Source of the DNA: Gramella sp. AN32
GTDB taxonomy: Bacteria; Bacteroidota; Bacteroidia; Flavobacteriales; Flavobacteriaceae
Assembly (NCBI RefSeq): GCF_023718305.1
Contig: NZ_QEYO01000014.1
Location: 1-64,000 of the forward strand
Length of the DNA: 64,000 nt
Direction of reading: 5' to 3'
A program made the translations under genes and the position numbers. This document shows, one piece after another, positions 1 through 7,461 of the stretch (position 1 is the first letter of the stretch; each line of letters begins with the position of its first letter). The notes under the pieces are model-generated. The model had not been told where the DNA came from. It searched no databases and was given only the letters and a program-made list of their open reading frames with translations.

Positions 1-126
1 CTGATAACTGATAACTGATAACTGATAACTGATAACTGATAACTGATAACTGATAACTGATAACTGATAACTGATAACTGATAACTGATAACTGATAACT
101 GATAACTGATAACTGATAACTGATAA
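1..126. repeat. 7-bp tandem repeat, 18 copies of CTGATAA
   Basis: Eighteen uninterrupted, identical heptamers CTGATAA begin at base 1 and stop at 126, so the array probably continues outside the window. The unit contains stop codons in several frames and is not a multiple of three, so it is not coding. It ends 25 bp before the ATG of the Rrf2 regulator gene. A change in copy number would alter promoter spacing there rather than a reading frame (inference). Exact identity of all copies is seen directly. Confidence 0.97.
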
Positions 127-151
127 CCCGGATTTTCACTAAATTCGTTTC

Positions 152-571
152 ATGCTTTCAAAAAAGACTAAGTACGGAATAAAGGCAATGGCGTATATCG
201 CCAGAAAAAAAGACAGAAAACCGGTTCAGGCATCGGAGATTTCGGAAAGTGAAAATATTTCACAGAAGTTCCTGGAGAGTATTTTATTAGAATTGCGAAA
301 ATCGATGTTTCTAGGTTCCAAGAAAGGAAAAGGTGGTGGTTACTACCTTATTAAAGAACCGGCAGATATTAAAATGACTGCGGTGATAAGGGTTTTGGAA
401 GGGCCTATTGCGATGGTTCCTTGTGTAAGCCTTAATTATTATGAAAAATGTGATGACTGCCCTGATGAAAAAACCTGTTCGGTGCATAAATTAATGATTC
501 AGGTTCGGGATGCATCATTAGAGGTGCTTGGGGATAATACATTACAGGATATCGCGACATTCGATCAGTAA
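152..571 (+). CDS. Rrf2-family transcriptional regulator
   Basis: A 139-residue protein of normal Rrf2 length. The N-terminal winged helix (about 1-80) contains the family pattern MLSKKTKYGIKAMAYIA and a GKGGGYYL wing. Four cysteines sit at 91, 100, 103 and 109, where Rrf2 proteins such as IscR carry three cysteines that bind a [2Fe-2S] cluster, so a redox or cluster sensor is plausible. It stands immediately upstream of the sulfate-assimilation operon, and the likely role is local control of cysteine biosynthesis, as Rrf2 member CymR does in Firmicutes (inference). The ATG at 152 has no Shine-Dalgarno sequence, which is usual for this phylum. The 7-bp repeat array lies just upstream. Confidence 0.9.
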   Translation: MLSKKTKYGIKAMAYIARKKDRKPVQASEISESENISQKFLESILLELRKSMFLGSKKGKGGGYYLIKEPADIKMTAVIRVLEGPIAMVPCVSLNYYEKCDDCPDEKTCSVHKLMIQVRDASLEVLGDNTLQDIATFDQ

Positions 572-602
572 TGTTAAAATAAGAATTTAAATAGGAAAAT
601 AA

Positions 603-633
603 TTGGTAGAACGGAAATTCAACTATAGTTTTG
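603..633 (+). promoter_or_regulatory. Bacteroidota-type promoter of the cys operon
   Basis: TTG at 603-605 is followed after 20 bp by TAGTTTTG at 626-633, matching the -33 TTG / -7 TAnnTTTG consensus of Bacteroidota sigma factor. Transcription would start near 640, about 30 nt before the DUF2061 ATG. It is the only good promoter seen between the Rrf2 gene and the cys genes. Confidence 0.7.
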
Positions 634-640
634 TTCAAAA

Positions 641-657
641 CCTAGTAAACCGATAGG
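641..657. promoter_or_regulatory. candidate operator CCTA-N9-TAGG at the cys transcription start
   Basis: The 17-bp sequence CCTAGTAAACCGATAGG has inverted 4-bp ends and lies 8 bp after the -7 box, overlapping the predicted start site. That position fits a repressor site, and the adjacent Rrf2 gene would supply a binding protein. The symmetry is only partial, so this is a hypothesis. Confidence 0.3.
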
Positions 658-671
658 ATATAAGTTAAATA

Positions 672-932
672 ATGATTTCAGAAATGTTTATAGAACAATC
701 GAAGACTAAAACTTCTTATAAAAAAGATAAGGTTTCTGAAAAACCTATTAGGAGTATTGTAAAAACTATTAGTTGGAGAATAATTGGAACAATGGACACT
801 ATAGCCATCTCGTGGATCTTAACAGGGCAGGTGAGTACTGCGCTGGCAATTGGATCTGTAGAATTAGTGACAAAGATGTTGTTGTATTTTGGGCATGAGA
901 GAATTTGGGATAAGATAAATTTTGGAAGGTAA
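672..932 (+). CDS. DUF2061 small membrane protein
   Basis: An 86-residue protein whose C-terminal 60 residues match DUF2061: a conserved KTISWRIIGTMDT start, two short hydrophobic segments (about 41-56 and 58-72) and a final YFGHERIWDKI. DUF2061 proteins are uncharacterised, but in flavobacteria and other bacteria they often sit beside cysH or fused to sulfate-activation genes (family knowledge), so a membrane role in sulfur assimilation is suspected. The stop codon overlaps the start of cysH by one base, implying translational coupling. An in-frame ATG at codon 5 (684) is an alternative start. Confidence 0.85.
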   Translation: MISEMFIEQSKTKTSYKKDKVSEKPIRSIVKTISWRIIGTMDTIAISWILTGQVSTALAIGSVELVTKMLLYFGHERIWDKINFGR

Positions 933-1561
933 TGAGAAAGTATACAGAAAAAGAGTTAAAAACTCTAAATAGTCAATTAAGGGGAGTTGCTCCTTCTGAA
1001 ATTATCCAATGGGTTTTGACCAATAGTAAAAAACCTGTTGTAACTACTAATTTTAGGCCCTATGAGGCAGCTATTTTGCATGCGGTCATAAATGCAAAAG
1101 CAGATATGACGGTTATCTGGTGCGACACTGGTTATAACACGCCTCAAACTTATAAACACGCTGCAGAGGTGATTGATTTACTCCACTTAAATGTGAAATT
1201 ATATGTACCAAAGCAAACAGTGGCCCATCGTAATACCATATTTGGAGGGATTCCCCAAGTGGATAGTCCGGAACATCAAAAATTTACCGAGCAGGTGAAA
1301 TTGGAGCCTTTTAAGAGGGCTATGAACCAGCAGCAACCTGATTTATGGTTTACTAATCTAAGGAAGGGCCAAACCGCGTTTAGGGATAGCATCGATATCC
1401 TTAGTTATAGTAAAGATGGTATTCTAAAAGTAAGTCCTTTTTATCATTGGAGTGACGAAAAGTTAGATAGCTACTTAAGAACGCACCACCTTCCAAATGA
1501 ATTTAAATATTTTGATCCCACCAAAGTTCTGGCAAACAGAGAATGTGGTTTACACGCTTAA
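932..1561 (+). CDS. cysH: phosphoadenylylsulfate reductase (CysH)
   Basis: A 209-residue thioredoxin-dependent reductase of the PAPS-reductase family, releasing sulfite from activated sulfate in the cytoplasm. The adenylyl-sulfate binding loop is TTNFRPYEAAILH (38-50), and the catalytic cysteine is C205 in the terminal ECGLH motif. The only other cysteine is C64. The CC...CxxC pairs that bind a 4Fe-4S cluster in APS reductases are absent, so the protein is predicted to use PAPS, not APS. No APS kinase (cysC) gene is in the window. It is second in the operon, one base overlapped by DUF2061 and 11 bp before cysD. Confidence 0.93.
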   Translation: MRKYTEKELKTLNSQLRGVAPSEIIQWVLTNSKKPVVTTNFRPYEAAILHAVINAKADMTVIWCDTGYNTPQTYKHAAEVIDLLHLNVKLYVPKQTVAHRNTIFGGIPQVDSPEHQKFTEQVKLEPFKRAMNQQQPDLWFTNLRKGQTAFRDSIDILSYSKDGILKVSPFYHWSDEKLDSYLRTHHLPNEFKYFDPTKVLANRECGLHA

Positions 1562-1572
1562 TAAAGAGATAA

Positions 1573-2472
1573 ATGAGTTCAATTTTACATCAAAATACGT
1601 TAGAAAGCGAAGCTATTTACATCTTTAGGGAAGTAGTAGCGCAATTTGAAAATCCAGTACTGTTATTTTCTGGTGGAAAAGATTCTATTACCCTGGTGAG
1701 GCTGGCGCAAAAAGCATTTTATCCGGCTAAGATACCGTTTCCACTAATGCATATAGATACGGGGCACAACTTCCCTGAGACTATTCATTTTAGAGATCAG
1801 CTGGTGGAAGAATTAGGCTTAAATCTTATTGTTCGAAAAGTACAGGACGATATAGATAATGGGGTTTCCATTGAAGAAAAAGGAAAATATTCCAGCCGAA
1901 ATTCGCTCCAAACAAACACGCTGCTAAACGCCATTGAAGAATTCAAATTTGATGCCTGTATTGGTGGAGCGCGCAGGGATGAAGAAAAGGCCAGGGCGAA
2001 GGAAAGAATTTTCTCTATTAGAAACGATTTCGGGGAATGGGATGAAAAGAATCAGCGTCCTGAGGTTTTTGATATGCTAAATGGAAGAATTGACATAGGC
2101 CAGAATGTTCGTGTTTTCCCAATTTCAAACTGGACAGAACTGGATGTTTGGAGTTATATAGATTCAGAAAATATTGAAATCCCTTCAATTTACTTTGCCC
2201 ATGAGAGGGAAATATTTGAAAGGGATGGTTTAATCTGGACCGCTTCAGAATATGTTTATAAAGAAGATCATGAAGTTACAGAGAATAGAAGAGTAAGGTT
2301 TAGAACCGTTGGTGATATTACCTGTACTGCGGCGGTAGAATCTAAAGCAGATTCGGTTCAAAAGATAATTCAGGAAGTACGGGATTCTGCGATTTCAGAA
2401 AGAGGAGCACGAATAGACGATAAAAGATCAGAAGCGGCAATGGAAACCAGAAAACAACAGGGTTATTTCTAA
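1573..2472 (+). CDS. cysD: sulfate adenylyltransferase subunit 2 (CysD)
   Basis: A 299-residue ATP-pyrophosphatase-type enzyme that forms APS from sulfate and ATP with CysN. The PP-loop SGGKDS lies at 33-38, followed by the family block HIDTGHNFPE and GGARRDEEKARAKER. The length is that of E. coli CysD. It is followed after 11 bp by cysN, its GTPase partner, so the ATP sulfurylase heterodimer is complete. The C-terminal GYF ending is typical of the family. Confidence 0.97.
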   Translation: MSSILHQNTLESEAIYIFREVVAQFENPVLLFSGGKDSITLVRLAQKAFYPAKIPFPLMHIDTGHNFPETIHFRDQLVEELGLNLIVRKVQDDIDNGVSIEEKGKYSSRNSLQTNTLLNAIEEFKFDACIGGARRDEEKARAKERIFSIRNDFGEWDEKNQRPEVFDMLNGRIDIGQNVRVFPISNWTELDVWSYIDSENIEIPSIYFAHEREIFERDGLIWTASEYVYKEDHEVTENRRVRFRTVGDITCTAAVESKADSVQKIIQEVRDSAISERGARIDDKRSEAAMETRKQQGYF

Positions 2473-2483
2473 AAAAGAAAAAA

Positions 2484-3728
2484 ATGGAAGTTTTAAAAAT
2501 AGCAACAGCAGGAAGTGTAGACGATGGTAAAAGTACCTTGATTGGAAGGCTGCTTTACGATACCAAGTCGTTAACTTCAGATAAAATTGAAGCCATTGAT
2601 AGGGTGAGCAAAAAAAATGGCCTGGACTATCTTGACTTTTCACTTGCTACAGATGGTCTTGTAGCCGAAAGGGAGCAGGGGATTACCATAGATGTGGCGC
2701 ATATTTACTTTTCCACACCAAAGAAAAGTTACATTATTGCCGATACTCCCGGGCATATTGAATATACCCGAAATATGGTGACCGGAGCATCTACGTCACA
2801 AACATCTATTATTCTTATAGATGCCAGAAAGGGAGTTATCGAGCAAACGTATAGACATTTCTTTATCAATAATTTATTGCGGGTTAAAGAAGTAATCGTC
2901 GCCGTAAACAAAATGGACCTTGTTAATTATTCTGAAGAAGTATTCAATGATATTGTTGAGGATTTCCAGGACTTAAGAGCCCAGAGCAACTTCAAAGATC
3001 AAAAGTTGACTTTTATTCCCGTAAGTGCTTTGTGGGGTGAGAATATTGCTGAAAAATCTACAGCAATGCCATGGTATGAAGGGCAAACAATTCTTGAGCA
3101 TTTAGAGGACCTTAAACCCGAAGATTTTGCAGAGCAAAGCCAGGCAAGATTCGCAGTTCAAACGGTTATTCGTCCTAAAACCGATAAATTCCACGATTAT
3201 AGGGGCTATGCTGGAAAAATTAGCGGAAGTAGTTTAAAAGTAGGTGACAAGGTTAGTGTATTACCATCTTTGAAAAAATCGACGATTAAAGAAATACATT
3301 TTTTCGATGAGTCATTCCAGGAGGCTCCTGCGGGAAGTTCGGTTTCCATTACCCTGTCAGATGATATTAATGTAGCGCGGGGAGATATGTTGGTGAGATC
3401 TTCTGAAGTGCCTACAGAAACAAAATTACTCGATGCTACCGTTTGCTGGATGGATAATAAAGCCCTGATTCCTGGGGCAAAGTATGTATTACAGCACAAT
3501 ACCAACGGTATTTTGGCCAAAATTGATAAAGTTAAAGGCCATGTAGACTCAAATTTCGGGAAAGAAGAGGAAGGATCAAGCCTTCATCTCAATGATATTG
3601 GAAGTGTAAGAATTAAATTAAGTAAGCCAATTTTCGCTGATAGTTACAGTGTAAATCGCAGTAACGGAAGATTTATCCTGGTAGATACACAAACAAATAC
3701 AACTGCAGGAGTTGGTTTTATCAAATAA
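2484..3728 (+). CDS. cysN: sulfate adenylyltransferase subunit 1, GTPase (CysN)
   Basis: A 414-residue EF-Tu-like GTPase that couples GTP hydrolysis to APS synthesis by CysD. G1 is GSVDDGKS (10-17), G3 is DTPGH (87-91) and G4 is NKMD (142-145), followed by two beta-barrel domains. The protein stops after the barrels: there is no fused APS-kinase domain as in CysNC or NodQ. That matters because the neighbouring CysH looks PAPS-specific. It is the last gene before the short ORF and terminator at 3758-3871. Confidence 0.97.
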   Translation: MEVLKIATAGSVDDGKSTLIGRLLYDTKSLTSDKIEAIDRVSKKNGLDYLDFSLATDGLVAEREQGITIDVAHIYFSTPKKSYIIADTPGHIEYTRNMVTGASTSQTSIILIDARKGVIEQTYRHFFINNLLRVKEVIVAVNKMDLVNYSEEVFNDIVEDFQDLRAQSNFKDQKLTFIPVSALWGENIAEKSTAMPWYEGQTILEHLEDLKPEDFAEQSQARFAVQTVIRPKTDKFHDYRGYAGKISGSSLKVGDKVSVLPSLKKSTIKEIHFFDESFQEAPAGSSVSITLSDDINVARGDMLVRSSEVPTETKLLDATVCWMDNKALIPGAKYVLQHNTNGILAKIDKVKGHVDSNFGKEEEGSSLHLNDIGSVRIKLSKPIFADSYSVNRSNGRFILVDTQTNTTAGVGFIK

Positions 3729-3757
3729 AGGAATTAAACACAGTGAAACAATTTATT

Positions 3758-3805
3758 ATGAATGTTCTGTCAAAAATGTGTATGCGCCATTTATCGCACC
3801 CTTAA
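3758..3805 (+). CDS. possible leader peptide with Met/Cys codons upstream of sulfite reductase
   Basis: A 15-codon ORF starts at ATG 3758, 29 nt after cysN, and encodes MNVLSKMCMRHLSHP. It has a Met-Cys-Met run and ends at a TAA lying inside the sequence CCTTAAAAG. Bases 3801-3808 (CTTAAAAG), which overlap the stop codon, are exactly complementary to 3840-3847 in the 5' arm of the following terminator, so a ribosome at the stop could decide which hairpin forms. This is the layout of transcription attenuation. Expression is not proven and the amino acid sensed (Cys or Met) is a guess. Confidence 0.4.
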   Translation: MNVLSKMCMRHLSHP

Positions 3806-3830
3806 AAGCCTGTTTTATAAACTGAATTAT

Positions 3831-3871
3831 AAAAAAGTCCTTTTAAGTTAGAAAGTTAAAAGGGCTTTTTT
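3831..3871 (+). terminator. intrinsic terminator / candidate attenuator between cysN and sulfite reductase
   Basis: The arms AAAAAAGTCCTTTTAA (3831-3846) and TTAAAAGGGCTTTTTT (3856-3871) form a 16-bp stem with one G-U pair and a 9-nt loop, ending in six T. It lies inside what is otherwise a co-directional sulfate-assimilation gene set, so either the operon ends here or the hairpin is conditional. The 118 bp between it and sulfite reductase hold no other clear signal, although 3911-3927 resembles the CCCGATAGCTATCGGG palindromes found elsewhere. Confidence 0.8.
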
Positions 3872-3989
3872 CATTAATGAGTTTTCAAATTTGTGGGCCG
3901 TAATGTTGTCCCAATAGCTGTCGGGATGTTTCAGCATCTCTTAAGAACAGATTGAAAGTCTCAAAATAAAGAAATTAAAAGAAAAGATC

Positions 3990-6083
3990 ATGCAAAGTTT
4001 TAGAACCGAAATCGAAAATCCTGTCGTTGAAAAAGATATCATCGATTTAGAGAAAAAGATAAGGCTGTTCCGGGAAGGAAAAGCCGATGAGGAGAAATTC
4101 CGAAGCCTGCGTTTGGCACGTGGTGTTTACGGGCAAAGGCAGGCTGGGGTTCAGATGGTTCGTATAAAACTGCCGTTTGGTAAAGTAACTTCTGAGCAAT
4201 TACATAGAATTGCCGATGTTTCCGATGAATATTCCAAAGGCCGTTTGCACATTACCACCCGCCAGGATATACAAATTCATTACGTGAGTTTAGATAGAAC
4301 TCCAGAATTATGGGCGCAGCTGGAAAGAGACGATATCACCCTGCGTGAGGCCTGTGGAAATACCGTTAGAAATATTACTGCTTCCCCAACCGCCGGGATA
4401 GATCCTAAAGAACCGTTCGATGTTTCGCCTTATGCTGAAGCAGCTTTCAAATTTTTTCTGCGGAATCCGATCTGCCAGGAAATGGGAAGAAAATTTAAAA
4501 TTTCTTTTTCTTCTTCAGATGAAGATACGGCGCTCAGTTATATCCATGATCTTGGATTTATCGCCAAACAACAGGACGGAAAACGTGGTTTTAAGGTGAT
4601 GTTAGGTGGCGGACTCGGTTCCCAGCCAAGGCATGCAGATGAATTATACGATTTTCTTCCGGCAGAAGAAATCATTCCCCTGATTGAAGGTGTTTTAAGA
4701 GTATTTGACCGTTATGGAGAACGCTCAAAACGATTAAAAGCCAGGATGAAATTTCTAATCAAGGATATTGGGAAAGAAGCATTTATGGAACTCGTGGAAG
4801 AGCAGAAAACAGCCCTTTCTCAAAAACAGCCCAAATTCGAAATCGAAAAATTTGAAGCTGCTCCAACTTTACAGGAAGTTGAAGTTCCTTCCGTAGAAAT
4901 TGGAAATCAAAAAGATTTTGAGACCTGGAAGAATACAAACGTTTCTGCCCAAAAGCAGGAAGGATTGTTTGCTGTGGGAATTCGTGTTCCGCTAGGTGAT
5001 TTTTATACCGGTGGTGCAAGACAACTGGCCGATCTGGTAAAAAAATATGCGGGAAATGAGATCAGGTTAACACTGAGACAGGATATTTTAGTTCGTCATG
5101 TACGTAAAGAATTTCTGCCTTTCTTTTATTCAGAATTGAAAAAGCTTGGCTACGCTGAAACCGGTTATGATAAAACAGTAGATATCACGGCATGTCCCGG
5201 AACCGATACCTGTAATCTTGGGATCGCCAGCAGTACCGGTATTGCTGAGGTACTGGAGGATGTATTAAAGGAAGAATATCCGCAATTTATTAACGGAAAG
5301 GATATCACCATAAAAATAAGTGGATGTATGAATGCCTGTGGGCAGCATAATATGGCTGAAATTGGTTTTCAGGGAATGTCTATCAAAGTTGGAAAGACGG
5401 TTGCCCCCGCACTACAGGTATTGCTTGGCGGAGGTACGATAGGAGACGGTCAGGGAAGATTTGCCGATAAAGTAGTGAAGGTTCCCAGTAAACGTGGACC
5501 TGAAGCTTTACGGGTTCTGTTAAATGATTTCGAAGCAAATTCAGAATCAGAAGAAAAGTTTGCTGAATATTACGATCGTAAAGAAAAGACCTATTTCTAC
5601 GATCTATTAAAAGACCTGGCAGATACGTCAAATCTTACTGAAAATGATTTTGTGGATTGGGGTCATGAAAAACCTTATATACAGGCGGTTGGTGTAGGTG
5701 AATGTGCCGGTGTGATCATAGATCTAATTGCGACCTTACTTTTTGAAAGTGAAGAAAAGATTGATAATGCGAAAAGCGCACTGGAAAGAAACGACTGGGC
5801 AGATAGTATTTACCATTCTTACACTTCCATTGTGAATTCAGCCAAAGCTTTATTACTGGCGGAAGATGTGAAAACAAATACTCAGGCCGGGATCATTGCC
5901 CAATTTGATGAACTTTTTGTTGAAACAGGTAAAATTGAATTAGCTACAACTTTCAAGGAATTTGTTTATCAATTAAATGAAAATGAGCCATCCCAGGCTT
6001 TTGCAAATAAATATTTAGAAGACGCGCATTTATTCCTAAAAAGAGCAGATGCATTTAGAACAAAGGAGGTACAAAATGTATAA
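3990..6083 (+). CDS. siroheme sulfite/nitrite reductase with C-terminal HEPN-like domain
   Basis: A 697-residue protein. Residues about 1-520 are the two-fold repeated nitrite/sulfite reductase fold. The siroheme/4Fe-4S ligands are C402, C408, C446 and C450 (CPGTDTC and CMNAC motifs), and the substrate-binding block RLHITTRQDIQIHYV lies in the first half. The last ~110 residues (about 585-693) are helical and resemble a HEPN domain, an extension seen in Bacteroidota homologues (from memory). The enzyme reduces sulfite to sulfide in six electron steps in the cytoplasm. The following genes supply its siroheme and its electrons. Nitrite cannot be excluded as substrate from sequence alone, but the cys context favours sulfite. 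Confidence 0.9.
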   Translation: MQSFRTEIENPVVEKDIIDLEKKIRLFREGKADEEKFRSLRLARGVYGQRQAGVQMVRIKLPFGKVTSEQLHRIADVSDEYSKGRLHITTRQDIQIHYVSLDRTPELWAQLERDDITLREACGNTVRNITASPTAGIDPKEPFDVSPYAEAAFKFFLRNPICQEMGRKFKISFSSSDEDTALSYIHDLGFIAKQQDGKRGFKVMLGGGLGSQPRHADELYDFLPAEEIIPLIEGVLRVFDRYGERSKRLKARMKFLIKDIGKEAFMELVEEQKTALSQKQPKFEIEKFEAAPTLQEVEVPSVEIGNQKDFETWKNTNVSAQKQEGLFAVGIRVPLGDFYTGGARQLADLVKKYAGNEIRLTLRQDILVRHVRKEFLPFFYSELKKLGYAETGYDKTVDITACPGTDTCNLGIASSTGIAEVLEDVLKEEYPQFINGKDITIKISGCMNACGQHNMAEIGFQGMSIKVGKTVAPALQVLLGGGTIGDGQGRFADKVVKVPSKRGPEALRVLLNDFEANSESEEKFAEYYDRKEKTYFYDLLKDLADTSNLTENDFVDWGHEKPYIQAVGVGECAGVIIDLIATLLFESEEKIDNAKSALERNDWADSIYHSYTSIVNSAKALLLAEDVKTNTQAGIIAQFDELFVETGKIELATTFKEFVYQLNENEPSQAFANKYLEDAHLFLKRADAFRTKEVQNV

Positions 6084-6861
6084 CTCACCAAAATTAAGTG
6101 TAGTAGGAGCAGGTCCGGGCGATCCTGAGTTGATCACGATCAAAGCCGTAAATACATTAAAAACTGCCAATGTGGTTTTATATGATGCATTGATCAACCG
6201 GGAACTGTTGGAATACGCGCCACAGGCGGAACATATTTTTGTAGGGAAGCGAAAAGATAAACATCGTTTTCCGCAGGAAGAGATCAACGAATTAATCGTG
6301 AAATACGCTTTGGAAAGAGGTCATGTGGTAAGATTGAAAGGCGGTGATCCTTTTATCTTCGGAAGAGGTTCAGAAGAGATCAATTACGCCAGAAGTAAAG
6401 GTCTGGAAACTGCCGTGGTTTCAGGAATCACCTCCTCCATCGCAGTTCCGGCCAATAGTGGAATTCCCCTTACGCAGAGAGGAACTTCAGAAAGTTTCTG
6501 GGTAATCACAGGAACCACTTCCCAGAAAAAATTATCTGAGGACGTTCGGCTGGCTGCGCAATCAACAGCCACTGTGGTGATTTTGATGGGAATGGGAAAA
6601 CTGAAAGAAATCGTGGAGGTTTTCAAAGGCTTCGGAAAAGAAAATATTCCGGTGGGAATAATTCAGAATGGAACCACGGTGAATGAGCGATCTGGTTTTG
6701 GCACCATCCAGACTATTGAAAAGGTAGTTTCAGAAAAACAACTGGGCGCACCGGCAATTATCGTCATTGGCGAAGTAGTAAAAGAAGCGAATGCTTTGCA
6801 GAAGGCTTTTCAGAATGTGATTGAAGAAGATGAATATTTTAATACCCCCTTTGGGGGTTAG
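6076..6861 (+). CDS. cobA: uroporphyrinogen-III C-methyltransferase (SUMT)
   Basis: A 261-residue SAM-dependent methyltransferase making precorrin-2, the first step from uroporphyrinogen III toward siroheme. The SUMT motifs VGAGPGDPEL (10-19) and VRLKGGDPFIFGRGSEE (85-101) are intact. I start it at ATG 6076. An upstream in-frame ATG at 6049 lies deep in the previous gene, while 6076 is preceded by a canonical AAAGGAGGT Shine-Dalgarno sequence. That is striking in a phylum that rarely uses them and is probably needed because the gene overlaps sulfite reductase by 8 bp. The last codons (…TPFGG) and the stop lie inside a G/C-rich repeat. Confidence 0.95.
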   Translation: MYNSPKLSVVGAGPGDPELITIKAVNTLKTANVVLYDALINRELLEYAPQAEHIFVGKRKDKHRFPQEEINELIVKYALERGHVVRLKGGDPFIFGRGSEEINYARSKGLETAVVSGITSSIAVPANSGIPLTQRGTSESFWVITGTTSQKKLSEDVRLAAQSTATVVILMGMGKLKEIVEVFKGFGKENIPVGIIQNGTTVNERSGFGTIQTIEKVVSEKQLGAPAIIVIGEVVKEANALQKAFQNVIEEDEYFNTPFGG

Positions 6862-6866
6862 GGGGC
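6844..6866. repeat. CCCCC...GGGGG palindromic repeat supplying the cobA stop
   Basis: CCCCCTTTGGGGGTTAGGGGGC is the same kind of sequence as at 17231-17257 and 17313-17337. It encodes the last residues of SUMT and its TAG. The CCCCC/GGGGG arms can form a hairpin, but no T-run follows, so termination is unlikely here. Confidence 0.75.
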
Positions 6867-6867
6867 T

Positions 6868-7461
6868 ATGGAAGATAGAAACGAATTATATCCTGTATTT
6901 CTAAAGGTCGACAAACTAAATATTCTGGTTGTTGGCGGAGGAAATGTGGGCCATGAAAAATTACATTTTCTGTTCAAATCCAGTCCCAATGCAAATGTTG
7001 AAGTTGTTGCCAAATGGTTTTTACCGGAAACGGAAGAATTGGCTAAAAAGCACGGTGCAAAACTTATCAAAGGCAGGTATAAAGGAAAATACCTTAAAAA
7101 GAAGCATTTTGTGATCGCCGCAACCAACGATCCCAAATTGAACAAGAGGGTACATCGGGATGCGAAAAAACGATACCTACTCGCCAATATTGCCGATACA
7201 CCAGAGCTTTGTGATTTTTATATGGGTGGAATTGTAAATAAAGGACATGTGAAAATTGCCATATCAACCAACGGTAAATCACCCACCACAGCGAAAAGAT
7301 TACGACAATTTTTTGAAGAAGTAATTCCTGAAAATGTGAATCAAATGGTTGAAAATTTAAATGAATACCGCAAGTCCATTAAAGGTGATTTTGAAGCTAA
7401 AGTGGAGCAAATGAATACAATAACAGAATCCTTAATCGTAAAAAAAGAGAAAAATGATTAA
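6868..7461 (+). CDS. precorrin-2 dehydrogenase / sirohydrochlorin ferrochelatase (Met8/CysG-N type)
   Basis: A 197-residue stand-alone homologue of the N-terminal half of CysG and of yeast Met8. It oxidises precorrin-2 with NAD+ and probably inserts Fe2+ to give siroheme. The NAD-binding motif is GGGNVG (23-28), followed by ATNDPKLN (85-92), and the family signature STNGKSPTTAKRLR is at 133-146. Catalytic acidic residues are likely in ADTPELCDF (109-117). It sits 6 bp after the SUMT gene, so the two halves fused in enterobacterial CysG are separate adjacent genes here. It overlaps the flavoprotein gene by 8 bp. Confidence 0.93.
   Translation: MEDRNELYPVFLKVDKLNILVVGGGNVGHEKLHFLFKSSPNANVEVVAKWFLPETEELAKKHGAKLIKGRYKGKYLKKKHFVIAATNDPKLNKRVHRDAKKRYLLANIADTPELCDFYMGGIVNKGHVKIAISTNGKSPTTAKRLRQFFEEVIPENVNQMVENLNEYRKSIKGDFEAKVEQMNTITESLIVKKEKND

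Noticed and set aside
1..126. Tandem repeat as a CRISPR array
   Set aside because: The unit is 7 bp with no spacers; it is a simple satellite.
932..1561. CysH as an APS reductase
   Set aside because: The required CC and CxxC cysteine pairs are missing; only C64 and C205 exist.
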